DNA of 64,000 bases from Gemmatimonadaceae bacterium. GTDB taxonomy: Bacteria > Gemmatimonadota > Gemmatimonadetes > Gemmatimonadales > Gemmatimonadaceae. Location of the stretch: positions 1-64,000 of the forward strand of contig JACMLX010000083.1 in the NCBI GenBank assembly GCA_014379355.1. Reading direction: 5' to 3'. The translations under genes were made by a program, and so were the position numbers. Positions 29,683 to 37,905 of the stretch are shown one piece after another (position 1 is the stretch's first letter; each line of letters begins with the position of its first letter). Under the pieces are notes generated by a model that was not told the origin of the DNA, made no database searches, and worked only from the letters and a program-made list of their open reading frames with translations.

Positions 29683-30864
29683 CTGGGCGTTCACCACCTG
29701 CACCATCCGCGCACGAGGCGTCCCCTGACGATCCCGCACGTTCCCGATGCGATCGCGCTGCTCCGCGCACTGAGTGGGCCACGCGGCATTCACGCGTCGC
29801 AGGCCAGCACTGCGAACTACCGGGCCATCTTTGCCCGCGATGGTGTCATGGCGGGCATTGCAGGGCTCCTGCTGGGCGATGTCAGGGTCACGGCCGGTCT
29901 CGCGCACACCCTGGAAGGGCTGCGCGACACGCAGGGCGCCGAGGGGCAGATTGCATCGAACTTCGAGCTGCGCGACGGCCAGCCGCCACACGTCAGTTTC
30001 GGTTCGCTCGCCCCGCGGATCGACGGCGCCACGTGGTACCTCGTCGGCGTGGCGCTGGCGGCCCGGCGCGGCGCGATCAATCCCGATGATTTCGAGGACT
30101 CCGTGCATGCCACCGTGCGTGTACTCGATGCCCTCGAGTACAACGGCCGGCACCTGATCTACATCCCGACCGGTGGCAACTGGGCCGACGAATACATCTA
30201 CGACGGCTATATCCTCTATGACCAGGTGCTGCGAGCATGGGCGCTGCGATTGCTCGGCGTGACATACGAGGAACACGCATGGGCGGAGAAGGCGGCGCGG
30301 ATCGCCGCGCGCATCGATGAGAGCTTCTGGCCCACGGCGCGATCGGCACGATGCCATCCGATCGCCTCCTTCTCGCCGGTGGTGAGGCGCGACATCTTCG
30401 ACCTCGCCGCGTGCAGCCTGCTCGCGCTGTCGGATCTCGCACCGGCGATGAGCCACGCTGCGCTCGACTGGATCACGACCGAGTTTCTCGATGCGGGCAA
30501 GCTGCCGCCAGCGTTTCATCCCGTGATCGACGAAGGTGACGCGGACTGGCCAGCGCTCCGGCGCTATCATCTGCACGAATTCCGCAATCGTCCGTACGAG
30601 TATCACAACGGCGGCATCTGGCCGATCTGGCTCGGCTGGCTGGCGCTCGCGTTGGCACACACGGAGCGCACCGCCGCACTCGAGACGCTCCGGCAGCTCG
30701 CGGCGGCGCAGCTCACCGCGACGCCATCGTACGGTTTCGAGGAGTACTTCCACGGCGCCACCGGCCAGGCGCTCGGCACACCGCACATGGCCTATTCCGC
30801 CACGGGTATCGTGTTCCTCGAGGTGGCGGCGCACGCAGACACGCGCGCACTGTTCTCGACATGA
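29683..30864 (+). CDS. GH100/GH15-like (alpha/alpha)6-barrel glucosidase; start codon unclear
   Basis: The frame encodes a glycogen-debranching/invertase-like (alpha/alpha)6 barrel: RGIHASQASTANYRAIFARD, PTGGNWADEYIYDGYILYDQ, RRDIFDLAACSLLALS and YEYHNGGIWPIWLGW, then YGFEEYFHGATG. No signal peptide is seen, so it is cytoplasmic. The first ATG, 29848, falls inside the conserved NYRAIFARDGVMAGIAGLL stretch and would remove an expected helix. The frame is open back to a TAA at 29677-29679 but contains no ATG, GTG or TTG in between; only CTG, ATC and GTT codons are available. I therefore give the open-frame limit as start. A rare initiation codon or a frameshift from ATG 29679 are both possible. 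Coupled to the next gene by ATGA. Substrate likely an alpha-glucoside. Confidence 0.78.
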   Translation: MGVHHLHHPRTRRPLTIPHVPDAIALLRALSGPRGIHASQASTANYRAIFARDGVMAGIAGLLLGDVRVTAGLAHTLEGLRDTQGAEGQIASNFELRDGQPPHVSFGSLAPRIDGATWYLVGVALAARRGAINPDDFEDSVHATVRVLDALEYNGRHLIYIPTGGNWADEYIYDGYILYDQVLRAWALRLLGVTYEEHAWAEKAARIAARIDESFWPTARSARCHPIASFSPVVRRDIFDLAACSLLALSDLAPAMSHAALDWITTEFLDAGKLPPAFHPVIDEGDADWPALRRYHLHEFRNRPYEYHNGGIWPIWLGWLALALAHTERTAALETLRQLAAAQLTATPSYGFEEYFHGATGQALGTPHMAYSATGIVFLEVAAHADTRALFST

Positions 30865-31520
30865 GCGACACGCCGAACAAGCCGCCGCGCTCTCGTCCGG
30901 CGTCCGCCTATCAGGACCGCGCCAGGCACCTGCTCGCCGTGCTGCGCTCCGACTTCGGCCTGCCGCGAGATTCGCGCGTGGTGATCGCCGTGGCCGGTGA
31001 ATCGGGCAGCGGCAAGTCCGTCACCGCGATCGATCTCGCCGCCGAACTGAATGCGAGTGGCATCACCACCGCGATCATCCACCAGGACAACTACTTCGTC
31101 CGTCCGCCGCGCACGAATCACGAGTACCGGAAGCAGGACATCACGAGCGTGGGCCCGCTGGAAGTGCAGATGGACCTGATCCGCGAGCAGGTCCGCGCGT
31201 TCCGCGCGGCGGAGATCGTGATGGCACCGGTCGTGGATTACGCCGGCAATCGCTTCGTGACGCAGCCGCTCGACTTCACCGTCACCGACGTGCTGGTGGT
31301 GGAGGGGACGTACGCGCTCCTGCTTGGCGGCGCCGACATCGGCATCTTCCTCCAGGCGACCTACAAGGACACGGACGGCCGCCGCAGGGCGCGCAATCGG
31401 GACATCTTCGATCCGTTCGTGGACGACGTGCTCGCGATCGAGCACCGCCTCATCGCGCCACAGGCCGACGTCGCGGATATCCTGCTCGATCGGGATTTCG
31501 TGATCTCGAAGCGGATGTAG
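30861..31520 (+). CDS. Uridine-kinase-like P-loop kinase
   Basis: A 219-residue cytoplasmic protein. The Walker A motif GESGSGKS is at residues 46-53, followed by IIHQDNYFVRP, the substrate-side motif of the uridine kinase / phosphoribulokinase family, and by LVVEGTYALLL for the Walker B strand. It begins at ATG 30861, overlapping the glucosidase stop by four bases, so the two proteins should be made together. Uridine phosphorylation would be the default prediction, but tight coupling to a glycosidase makes phosphorylation of a released sugar an attractive alternative. The N-terminal 35 residues are extra relative to the minimal uridine kinase core. Element E begins 12 bp after the stop. Confidence 0.82.
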   Translation: MSDTPNKPPRSRPASAYQDRARHLLAVLRSDFGLPRDSRVVIAVAGESGSGKSVTAIDLAAELNASGITTAIIHQDNYFVRPPRTNHEYRKQDITSVGPLEVQMDLIREQVRAFRAAEIVMAPVVDYAGNRFVTQPLDFTVTDVLVVEGTYALLLGGADIGIFLQATYKDTDGRRRARNRDIFDPFVDDVLAIEHRLIAPQADVADILLDRDFVISKRM

Positions 31521-31531
31521 TATTCGAAGGG

Positions 31532-31711
31532 CAACGGCTGAATCGCAGAACTACGCAAGACGCAAAACCGCAGGTAAACCAACGGAGAGGCGCAATGAAC
31601 TGTTTATTGGGATCGGATCCCATTCAGTCATCCTTGCGCCTCTCGTGCTGTCTGACTCTGCGTTGAGCAGTTCAGTCTTGCGTCAGTTGCCGTTCTGCGA
31701 TCCAGCAGTTG
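31532..31711. repeat. Long imperfect inverted repeat, element E (family 3)
   Basis: A 180-bp element that fills the 200-bp spacer between two convergent genes. Outer arms 31532-31551 and 31692-31711 match at 18 of 20 positions (GAATCGCAGAAC / reverse-complemented GGATCGCAGAAC). Inner arms GAGAGGCGCAA (31585-31595) and TTGCGCCTCTC (31634-31644) are perfect. The centre is TGGGATC, one G, GATCCCA (31608-31622). The right side carries octamer units ACGCAGAG, TCAGACAG, CACGAGAG, GCGCAAGG when reverse-complemented. Its sequence differs from families 1 and 2, but the design is the same. It may act as a bidirectional terminator for the two genes. Confidence 0.75.
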
Positions 31712-31720
31712 CGGTGATCG

Positions 31721-33181
31721 TCACTTCACCAGCACGCGATACCCATGCGCCGGGACGTCAATGGTGCCGTCGGTGGGGAGGGTGGCGGCGGCTTTCGTGA
31801 ACCAGTCGGTGAAGGCACCCGGCTGCGCGAGTCCGGAGTATCTCACCGTCGCCGCAGCGTCGCCGAAGTTCGTCACCACCACCACCGCCTTGTCGCCGCG
31901 CGCGCGCACGAACGCATACACCTTGTCCGCGCCATCCGTGACCAGTTTCGCCTGCGGCGCTCCCCACGGGCCGTTCCAGACCACGCGCTGCGTGTGCCGC
32001 AGATCGAAGATGCTGGTGTAGAACGCCGCCAGAGACGGCCCCGTCCTCCAGTCGATCGAATCCTTCTCGAAGAACGCAAGCCGGCGATTGAAACTCGCCT
32101 CCTGACCCGAGTACAGCAGGGGCATCGAGTTCTGCGTCAGCGCACTGAGCACGAACGCGGCCTGGTGATTCGCACCCATGCGCTCGAACTCCGTGCCGTT
32201 CCAGCTGTTCTCGTCATGATTCGACGTGAAGTTCATGCGGTAGGCGCCGGGCGGGAACTTCCCCTCGAACTCGGCGAAATATTTGTCCAGCTCGGACGCT
32301 TTCGTCTTGCCCGACGCGATGTCGTTCATGAGGTGGAACAAGCCCCACCCGTACGTCATGTCGAAGGATTGGTGCAGCGCGGGATCCTCCCACTCGGCGA
32401 GGAAGAACAGATCCGGCTTGTCCTTTGTGAGCGTGGCGCGCATGTCGGCCCAGAAATCGTAGGGCACGAAGCCAGCCACATCACATCGGAAGCCGTCGAT
32501 GTCCGTATTGGTCACCCACCAGCGCATGTCCTCGAGCATCGCCGCGCGCATCTCCTTGCTCGCGTAGTTGAGATCCGCGACGTCACTCCAGTCGGTCTCC
32601 TTGCCCTTGTCGTCCACCGCGCGCGAGATGGTGCCATCGGAGCGCTGCGTGTACCAGTCCTTGTGCTGCGTCGTCCACACATGATCGAAGGCAGTGTGGT
32701 TTGCGACCCAGTCGAGTATCACCTTGAAACCCTGCGCGTGGGCCGCATCGACCATCGCCTTGAAATCGGCCTGCGTACCGAATTCCGGGTTGAACGCCGT
32801 GTAATTCTGGATCGAGTAGTAGCTGCCCAGCGTACCCTTGCGATTCAGCTTGCCGATCGGCTGCACCGGCATGAACCAGAGGATGTCGACGCCGAGTGCG
32901 CGGATGCGCGGGAGCTCCTTCGTGAACGCGGCGAAGGTGCCCTCGGGCGTGTACTGCCGGACATTCACTTCGTAGATCACAGCGTTCTTCGACCACTCCG
33001 GATGATTGCCCGTCGCCACTGCTCCGGAACCGGCGGCCGCGGCGGCCGGGGCGTCAGCGGCCCTCGGCACGAAATCCTTCGGTGAGCACGCCGCGACTGC
33101 AGAGGTGCACAACACCATGGTCAGGAACATGTTGCGCATCAGTCGGAACCGGAGAAAGTAGGGACTGCACGCGGCACTCAC
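31721..33181 (-). CDS. GH13 alpha-amylase family lipoprotein
   Basis: A 486-residue lipoprotein (SAVAAC lipobox, Cys32 with the GTG 33181 start), followed by an alanine/glycine linker and a GH13 barrel. Catalytic residues are Asp234 (GFRCDVAGF), Glu263 (FLAEWED) and Asp323 (TSNHDEN); DWVANHT is the conserved region I motif. The compact size and the early VIYEVNVRQYTPEGT make this an alpha-amylase or maltodextrin glucosidase of the periplasmic or surface type, possibly SusG-like. GTG 33181 overlaps the stop of the ASPIC gene (GTGA), so it is coupled to the SusCD-type operon; ATG 33139 is a possible shorter start that keeps the lipobox. It is the last gene of the operon and ends next to element E. 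Confidence 0.92.
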   Translation of the reverse strand: MSAACSPYFLRFRLMRNMFLTMVLCTSAVAACSPKDFVPRAADAPAAAAAGSGAVATGNHPEWSKNAVIYEVNVRQYTPEGTFAAFTKELPRIRALGVDILWFMPVQPIGKLNRKGTLGSYYSIQNYTAFNPEFGTQADFKAMVDAAHAQGFKVILDWVANHTAFDHVWTTQHKDWYTQRSDGTISRAVDDKGKETDWSDVADLNYASKEMRAAMLEDMRWWVTNTDIDGFRCDVAGFVPYDFWADMRATLTKDKPDLFFLAEWEDPALHQSFDMTYGWGLFHLMNDIASGKTKASELDKYFAEFEGKFPPGAYRMNFTSNHDENSWNGTEFERMGANHQAAFVLSALTQNSMPLLYSGQEASFNRRLAFFEKDSIDWRTGPSLAAFYTSIFDLRHTQRVVWNGPWGAPQAKLVTDGADKVYAFVRARGDKAVVVVTNFGDAAATVRYSGLAQPGAFTDWFTKAAATLPTDGTIDVPAHGYRVLVK

Positions 33182-36100
33182 TGCCGCGCGCGGAGGAAAG
33201 CCAGTCGATCATTGTTGCGCGCCACCACGATCGTCGTGCGCGCATCGGCGCGCCTCACCGGTAGCATGCGTCGCACTTCGCCACGCAACATCACACCGCT
33301 GCGCGACATGTCCACGGCCGTGAACGTGCCATCACCGGCACCGTGCAGTAGCAGACCGTAGCTCGCGTCGGAGCGGCCGAGCATCGGCGGCGCGCCAAGG
33401 AAGTTGCCGCCGAGCAGGATATCGATCGTGCCGTCGCCATCGAAGTCGCGCGCGAGCGTCGCGTACACCGACGAGAACTGCGCCTCGCGCGGCAGTGGCT
33501 TGAGCGTGAAACGTCCGTCGGCACCGGCAATCGCCACACTGCTCGCAAAGGTCTTCACGGTCAGTCGCGTCGCCTTCGCCAACTCGTCGGCGGGAAGAAT
33601 GCCCGTCACTTGGCTCGCACCGAACGATCGATAGGTCGGGTACTTCGCCTTCAGCTGGGGCATCACCTTCATCATCTCATCACGATTGGCGAGCGGATAG
33701 CTGACGCCGTTCTTGTAGAACGTGATGACCTGCTTCAGTGTCCCGTTGCCGAAGAAATCGTAGACGTACATCTGTGCCGGTTCGCTGGCCGACGCGGTGA
33801 GGTACGCATTGAGTCCGAGGTTGCCGAGCACCAGGTCCGCGCGCCCGTCAGCATTCAGGTCGGCCGCACGCACGGTGTTCCACCACCCCTCGGATGCGTC
33901 GAGACCCGCCTCGCGCGTTCGCTCCACGAAGCGACCGCCCTCCTGATGGAAGACACGTACCGGCATCCACTCGCCGACGACGATCAGGTCGAGCTTGCCG
34001 TCCTTGTCGTAGTCGAGCCACGTGGCCGATGTCACCATGCCCGCAGAATCGAGCGCCGGCGCCACGGCGGCCGTCACGTCGGTGAAGTGACCCTTGCCGT
34101 CGTTCTGCAGCAGATGACTCTTCGGCGAGAGGCCGTACTGCCTGGCGACCACGCGACTGCCGACGAAAAGGTCCGGATGTCCATCACCATTGAAGTCGCC
34201 GGGCACGACGCAGGATCCGTTTTCGAACGCGGCCGGCAACGCAGTGTCCGTCTTCGCGAAATGGCCCGCACCGTCATTCATGTACAGGCGATTGCGCAGT
34301 TGCGGCGATTGACCCCAGGCTTCGTTGCCCGCGCTGACGACATACAAGTCAGGGAATCCATCGCCGTTCGCATCGAGGAACGCGGCGTCGACATCCTCCG
34401 AGATGCTGTCGGCCGCGAACGCCGGCTGCTCCGCTGCGATGAAGCCACCACTCCGCTGCTGCACGAGCAGGCGACCCGGCTGCCACTTCGCACCACCGGC
34501 GTAGATGTCGTCGAGACCATCGCCGTTCACATCGGCCACGGCCAGTGCCGGGCCCTCGGTGGACAGCAGGTGCGGCATCAACGGTTCGCGATCCATGTCG
34601 TTGAAGTCGTCCTCGACGTGCACATAGTCCGACACGATGCTGTCGGTGGCATCACTGAACAGCGACGCGCCGGCCGGTTGCGGCGCGTAGTACCATGTGC
34701 CCGTCGCCTCGCGCTGCGAGAGTGTGAGACGCCTGTTCGCTGACACATTCGTGAGGATCTGGAAGCGCCGGTCGGGCCAGACCACGATCAGTGAATCGAT
34801 CACCGAGTCGCGGCCAAGGCCGAAGTGCAGGCGCTGATCGACGGACGATTCGAAGCCGCGCGTCGGACTCTGCTCGAGGAATTGCCGCCGGCCGTCCTGC
34901 ATGATCGTCACCTTGGTGCCGATACCGGCCGTGTTCTTCCCTGATCCCTGCAGCGCGATCGTGAGCCATGCATTTCCCGAGCGCTGACGCGAGCGGTTGC
35001 GGAAGATGGATGCCGGCGCGTCGTAATTGTTGACGACCAGGTCCAGGGCGCCGTCGTTGTCGAGATCGACGTACGCCGCGCCATTCGAGTATCCCAATTC
35101 CGCGATGCCCCACGCCTTCGCCATGTCGGTGAAGTGCAGGTCACCGTCGTTGCGATAGAGATGATTCTCCACCGGCACCGTCGGCATCTCCTTCAGCAGC
35201 GGCATGTTCGCCTGTGTCACACCATTCGCGAGCGACGCCTGCACCTGCGTATTGCCGAGGTAGTTGATGTAGTCGAGATCATTCGGGCGACGGAAGATGC
35301 CGCTCGTCACGAACAGGTCCTTCAGGCCGTCGTTGTCGAGGTCTGCGAACAGCAGTGACCACGTCCAGTCGGTCGCATCCACGCCAGCCAGGAATCCGAT
35401 CTCGCTGAAGCGTCCGCCGCCACGATTCAGTTGCAGCGTGTTGCGTGCATACTGCGGATGATATCCGGCGCGGATGCGCAGGTTGAACAGGCTGTACGTC
35501 TCCGAGCTCGCCGATGTCTTGAGAATCTCCTCGCGCTCGGGCAGCATGTCGCCGACCACGAGATCGGGGCGACCGTCATTGTCCACGTCGGCCGCGTCGA
35601 CACCCATCGAGAATCGACTGGTGTGTCCTGTCGCGGTGGCAATCGATTCGGTGAATCGCTTGCGGCAGGTGTTGTAGTAGAGAAAATCCTGTTCCTGAAA
35701 GTCGTTCGCGACATACACATCCGGACAGCCATCCAGATTGAGGTCGCTCACCACCAGCCCCAGCCCGAACCCCTCGATGCCGCCGAAGATTCCTGCCTCG
35801 GCGCTGACATCCGTGAAACGGCTGCCATCGTTGCGGAACAGCCGTCCACCGGCGCGTGGATTCCTCGCGTCACGCTTCGTCGCACTGCCGATGGCGCGCT
35901 CCGTATGTGTGGAATGGCTGAGCAGGAACATGTCCAGATCGCCATCGCCGTCGTAGTCGAAGAACGCCGCCTGCGTCGAGTAGCCGATGTGGGCCAGCCC
36001 GTACTGCTCCGCACGATCGGTGAAGGTGCCGTCGCCGTTGTTGATGTACAGCATGTTGCGGCCGTGCATTGAGAGGTAGCTGACGGCCGACACGTAGATG

Positions 36101-36549
36101 TCGAGGCGTCCATCGCCATTCACATCGGCCATCGTGACGCCTGTCTTCCATCCGGGCGGGCCACCGACCCCCGCCTTCTCCGTCACATCCTCGAACTGGA
36201 AGTCGCCGGTGTTCAGGTACAGTCGATTGGCGTTGACGTTCGATGACAGGTAGAGATCCGGCAGGCTGTCGCCGTTCACATCGCCCACCGACACACCACC
36301 GCCGTTGTAGTAGTAGAGGTAGTTGAGGATGTTGAAGTCTGGTGCTTCCGGCAGGTCGTTCGAGAACGTCACGCCGGTAGCCGATGGCGCGAGTTTCTCG
36401 AACAGCGGCGGACCCTGGCTGCGCGCAGGCGCGGCTGGCGTCGAGGGCTCCTTCGCGCCGCGATCACACGCCGTCAACAGCACGAGCAGGGTCGCGCCGA
36501 GACACGCGCGACGCATGAGACGAGTGCCGGTGCGGCGTGCGCGATTCAC
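33178..36549 (-). CDS. Large ASPIC/UnbV VCBS-repeat lipoprotein (SusCD operon, copy 2)
   Basis: An 1123-residue lipoprotein (LLVLLTAC). It contains two sets of FG-GAP/VCBS blades with calcium-type loops (DVNGDGRLD, DYDGDGDLD, DLDNDGLKD, DVNGDGLDD, DANGDGFPD), separated by an ASPIC/UnbV domain near residues 520-600 (SPTRGFESSVDQRLHFGLG ... VVWPDRR). The second propeller begins around the PLMPHLLSTEGPALAVADVN stretch. GTG 36549 lies three bases after the stop of the VHPO-like gene; ATG 36516 is a shorter alternative that keeps the lipobox. Full-length relationship to the gene at 37902-41279 is plain, with the same domain order. Surface or periplasmic ligand binding is likely, perhaps as an extra glycan-binding subunit of the Sus-type system. 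Confidence 0.9.
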   Translation of the reverse strand: MNRARRTGTRLMRRACLGATLLVLLTACDRGAKEPSTPAAPARSQGPPLFEKLAPSATGVTFSNDLPEAPDFNILNYLYYYNGGGVSVGDVNGDSLPDLYLSSNVNANRLYLNTGDFQFEDVTEKAGVGGPPGWKTGVTMADVNGDGRLDIYVSAVSYLSMHGRNMLYINNGDGTFTDRAEQYGLAHIGYSTQAAFFDYDGDGDLDMFLLSHSTHTERAIGSATKRDARNPRAGGRLFRNDGSRFTDVSAEAGIFGGIEGFGLGLVVSDLNLDGCPDVYVANDFQEQDFLYYNTCRKRFTESIATATGHTSRFSMGVDAADVDNDGRPDLVVGDMLPEREEILKTSASSETYSLFNLRIRAGYHPQYARNTLQLNRGGGRFSEIGFLAGVDATDWTWSLLFADLDNDGLKDLFVTSGIFRRPNDLDYINYLGNTQVQASLANGVTQANMPLLKEMPTVPVENHLYRNDGDLHFTDMAKAWGIAELGYSNGAAYVDLDNDGALDLVVNNYDAPASIFRNRSRQRSGNAWLTIALQGSGKNTAGIGTKVTIMQDGRRQFLEQSPTRGFESSVDQRLHFGLGRDSVIDSLIVVWPDRRFQILTNVSANRRLTLSQREATGTWYYAPQPAGASLFSDATDSIVSDYVHVEDDFNDMDREPLMPHLLSTEGPALAVADVNGDGLDDIYAGGAKWQPGRLLVQQRSGGFIAAEQPAFAADSISEDVDAAFLDANGDGFPDLYVVSAGNEAWGQSPQLRNRLYMNDGAGHFAKTDTALPAAFENGSCVVPGDFNGDGHPDLFVGSRVVARQYGLSPKSHLLQNDGKGHFTDVTAAVAPALDSAGMVTSATWLDYDKDGKLDLIVVGEWMPVRVFHQEGGRFVERTREAGLDASEGWWNTVRAADLNADGRADLVLGNLGLNAYLTASASEPAQMYVYDFFGNGTLKQVITFYKNGVSYPLANRDEMMKVMPQLKAKYPTYRSFGASQVTGILPADELAKATRLTVKTFASSVAIAGADGRFTLKPLPREAQFSSVYATLARDFDGDGTIDILLGGNFLGAPPMLGRSDASYGLLLHGAGDGTFTAVDMSRSGVMLRGEVRRMLPVRRADARTTIVVARNNDRLAFLRARQ

Positions 36550-36552
36550 GCG

Positions 36553-37905
36553 CTACTGCGCGGCAGCGACGGTCGGCACGGCGCGCGTGACGACTTTCGC
36601 AAGCACATGCTCGCCCACCTTTCGCCCCTGCAGTTGGCCCTGCTCGATGGCACGGCGATAGTGGATGCCGCCGTAGAGCCGGCTGATTGCCGCCTCCTTC
36701 GCCGCCGCCTCGAACGATGGGAAGGAACGCACGGGCAAGCCGTACTCGACCTCGGTCGAATCGGCGAACGAGAAGTTGTCGCCGAACAGCTTCGTGAGGA
36801 CGACGGCCGATGCCGTCGAGATGCCACTGTGCCCGCTCGTGTATTCCGGGAACGGCGGCGTCTGCAGCAGCGGCTGCCACGCTTCGTCGATGTACCGGTT
36901 GATCATCGTCTCCGGACGGATCACGTTGCTGCGGTATTTTTCAGCCCACACACTCAGGAACGCATCCGCGAGTGCGATCGACGTGACGGCATATGCCTCG
37001 GCGCTTCGCGTGATGTCGGCGTTTGCCTTGTGCGATGCGAGGCGCGTGATCCCCATCCAATGACCGCCCGGACTCATCTTCTTGGTCGCGAACATGGTGT
37101 GGCCCTGCACATGCATGACGAATGGATTGCAATCCCAGAACGCCGCGATGTTGCGCTGCTCATCGGTCATGTTCCTGCCGACGTCGTGCACCTCCACCAT
37201 CTCCCGGTAGAACGGGCTGCCTTTCGTGCTGTCGAACGCGAGTGGCGGCTCCGGCTTGAACTGATTTGCCGTGTCCATCGTGAACGCGCGCAGCGTGCCC
37301 CAGTTCGGCTCCACCGCATCCATGTACGCCGGCGGCGTCGGTATCCAGCGCCCGGGTGCGCGCAACACGCTGTACTTGGCGAGACCGGTACGCTGCTTGA
37401 AGTGATCCTTCGCGGCCCACGCGAGCACATGTGCCGCGACGGAGTCGCCGTACGCCCTGGACCGATCGAACACATCCTGCGACAACGTGCCGCGCATCCG
37501 CGTATCCATCTTCAAACGCAGCGTATCCATCCGCGCCTGCGAGAAGGTCAAGGCGCGTCCGACTGTCATGTACGCGTGGACGCCGGCGAGTGGCAACGAG
37601 ATGTCTCCCGCACCCTCCGGCACCGGCGACAGGCCATTCAACTGCCCCGCGAGCGTGTGGTAGACGCTGTCGGACTGGCGCAGCACTTCGTAGGCAGCGA
37701 CGCTGGCGTACACGTACACCCGGCTCGCCTGCGGTGGACTGAGGATGTCGTACACGATCACGTCATTCACCTGCTTGACCGCATCGTGCAGCGATGTCGC
37801 ATCAGTGCTCGCGACGACCGGTCCGCGCGGCTCGGAGCGTGAACATCCGACGCTCAGGCCACCGACCATCGTCAGCAGCGCGAGGGTTCTCGCGGATCTG
37901 GTCAT
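36553..37905 (-). CDS. Vanadium-haloperoxidase/PAP2-like lipoprotein, altered motif 3
   Basis: A 450-residue lipoprotein (GLSVGC). The first signature is intact, K323-x6-R330-P (KYRSNVIRP). The second reads YTSGHS, so Ser-Gly-His (357-359) is kept but the usual proline is threonine. The third has Ser408-Arg409 and His415 (SRLYGGIHYRRA), but the aspartate three residues after the histidine's neighbours is alanine, unlike the paralogue at 15912-17477. All direct vanadate/phosphate ligands are still there, so it may be active. ATG 37905 overlaps the stop of the upstream ASPIC gene (ATGA), and the downstream ASPIC gene starts three bases after its stop. It is thus wedged between two large propeller lipoproteins in the SusCD operon. 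Confidence 0.87.
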   Translation of the reverse strand: MTRSARTLALLTMVGGLSVGCSRSEPRGPVVASTDATSLHDAVKQVNDVIVYDILSPPQASRVYVYASVAAYEVLRQSDSVYHTLAGQLNGLSPVPEGAGDISLPLAGVHAYMTVGRALTFSQARMDTLRLKMDTRMRGTLSQDVFDRSRAYGDSVAAHVLAWAAKDHFKQRTGLAKYSVLRAPGRWIPTPPAYMDAVEPNWGTLRAFTMDTANQFKPEPPLAFDSTKGSPFYREMVEVHDVGRNMTDEQRNIAAFWDCNPFVMHVQGHTMFATKKMSPGGHWMGITRLASHKANADITRSAEAYAVTSIALADAFLSVWAEKYRSNVIRPETMINRYIDEAWQPLLQTPPFPEYTSGHSGISTASAVVLTKLFGDNFSFADSTEVEYGLPVRSFPSFEAAAKEAAISRLYGGIHYRRAIEQGQLQGRKVGEHVLAKVVTRAVPTVAAAQ

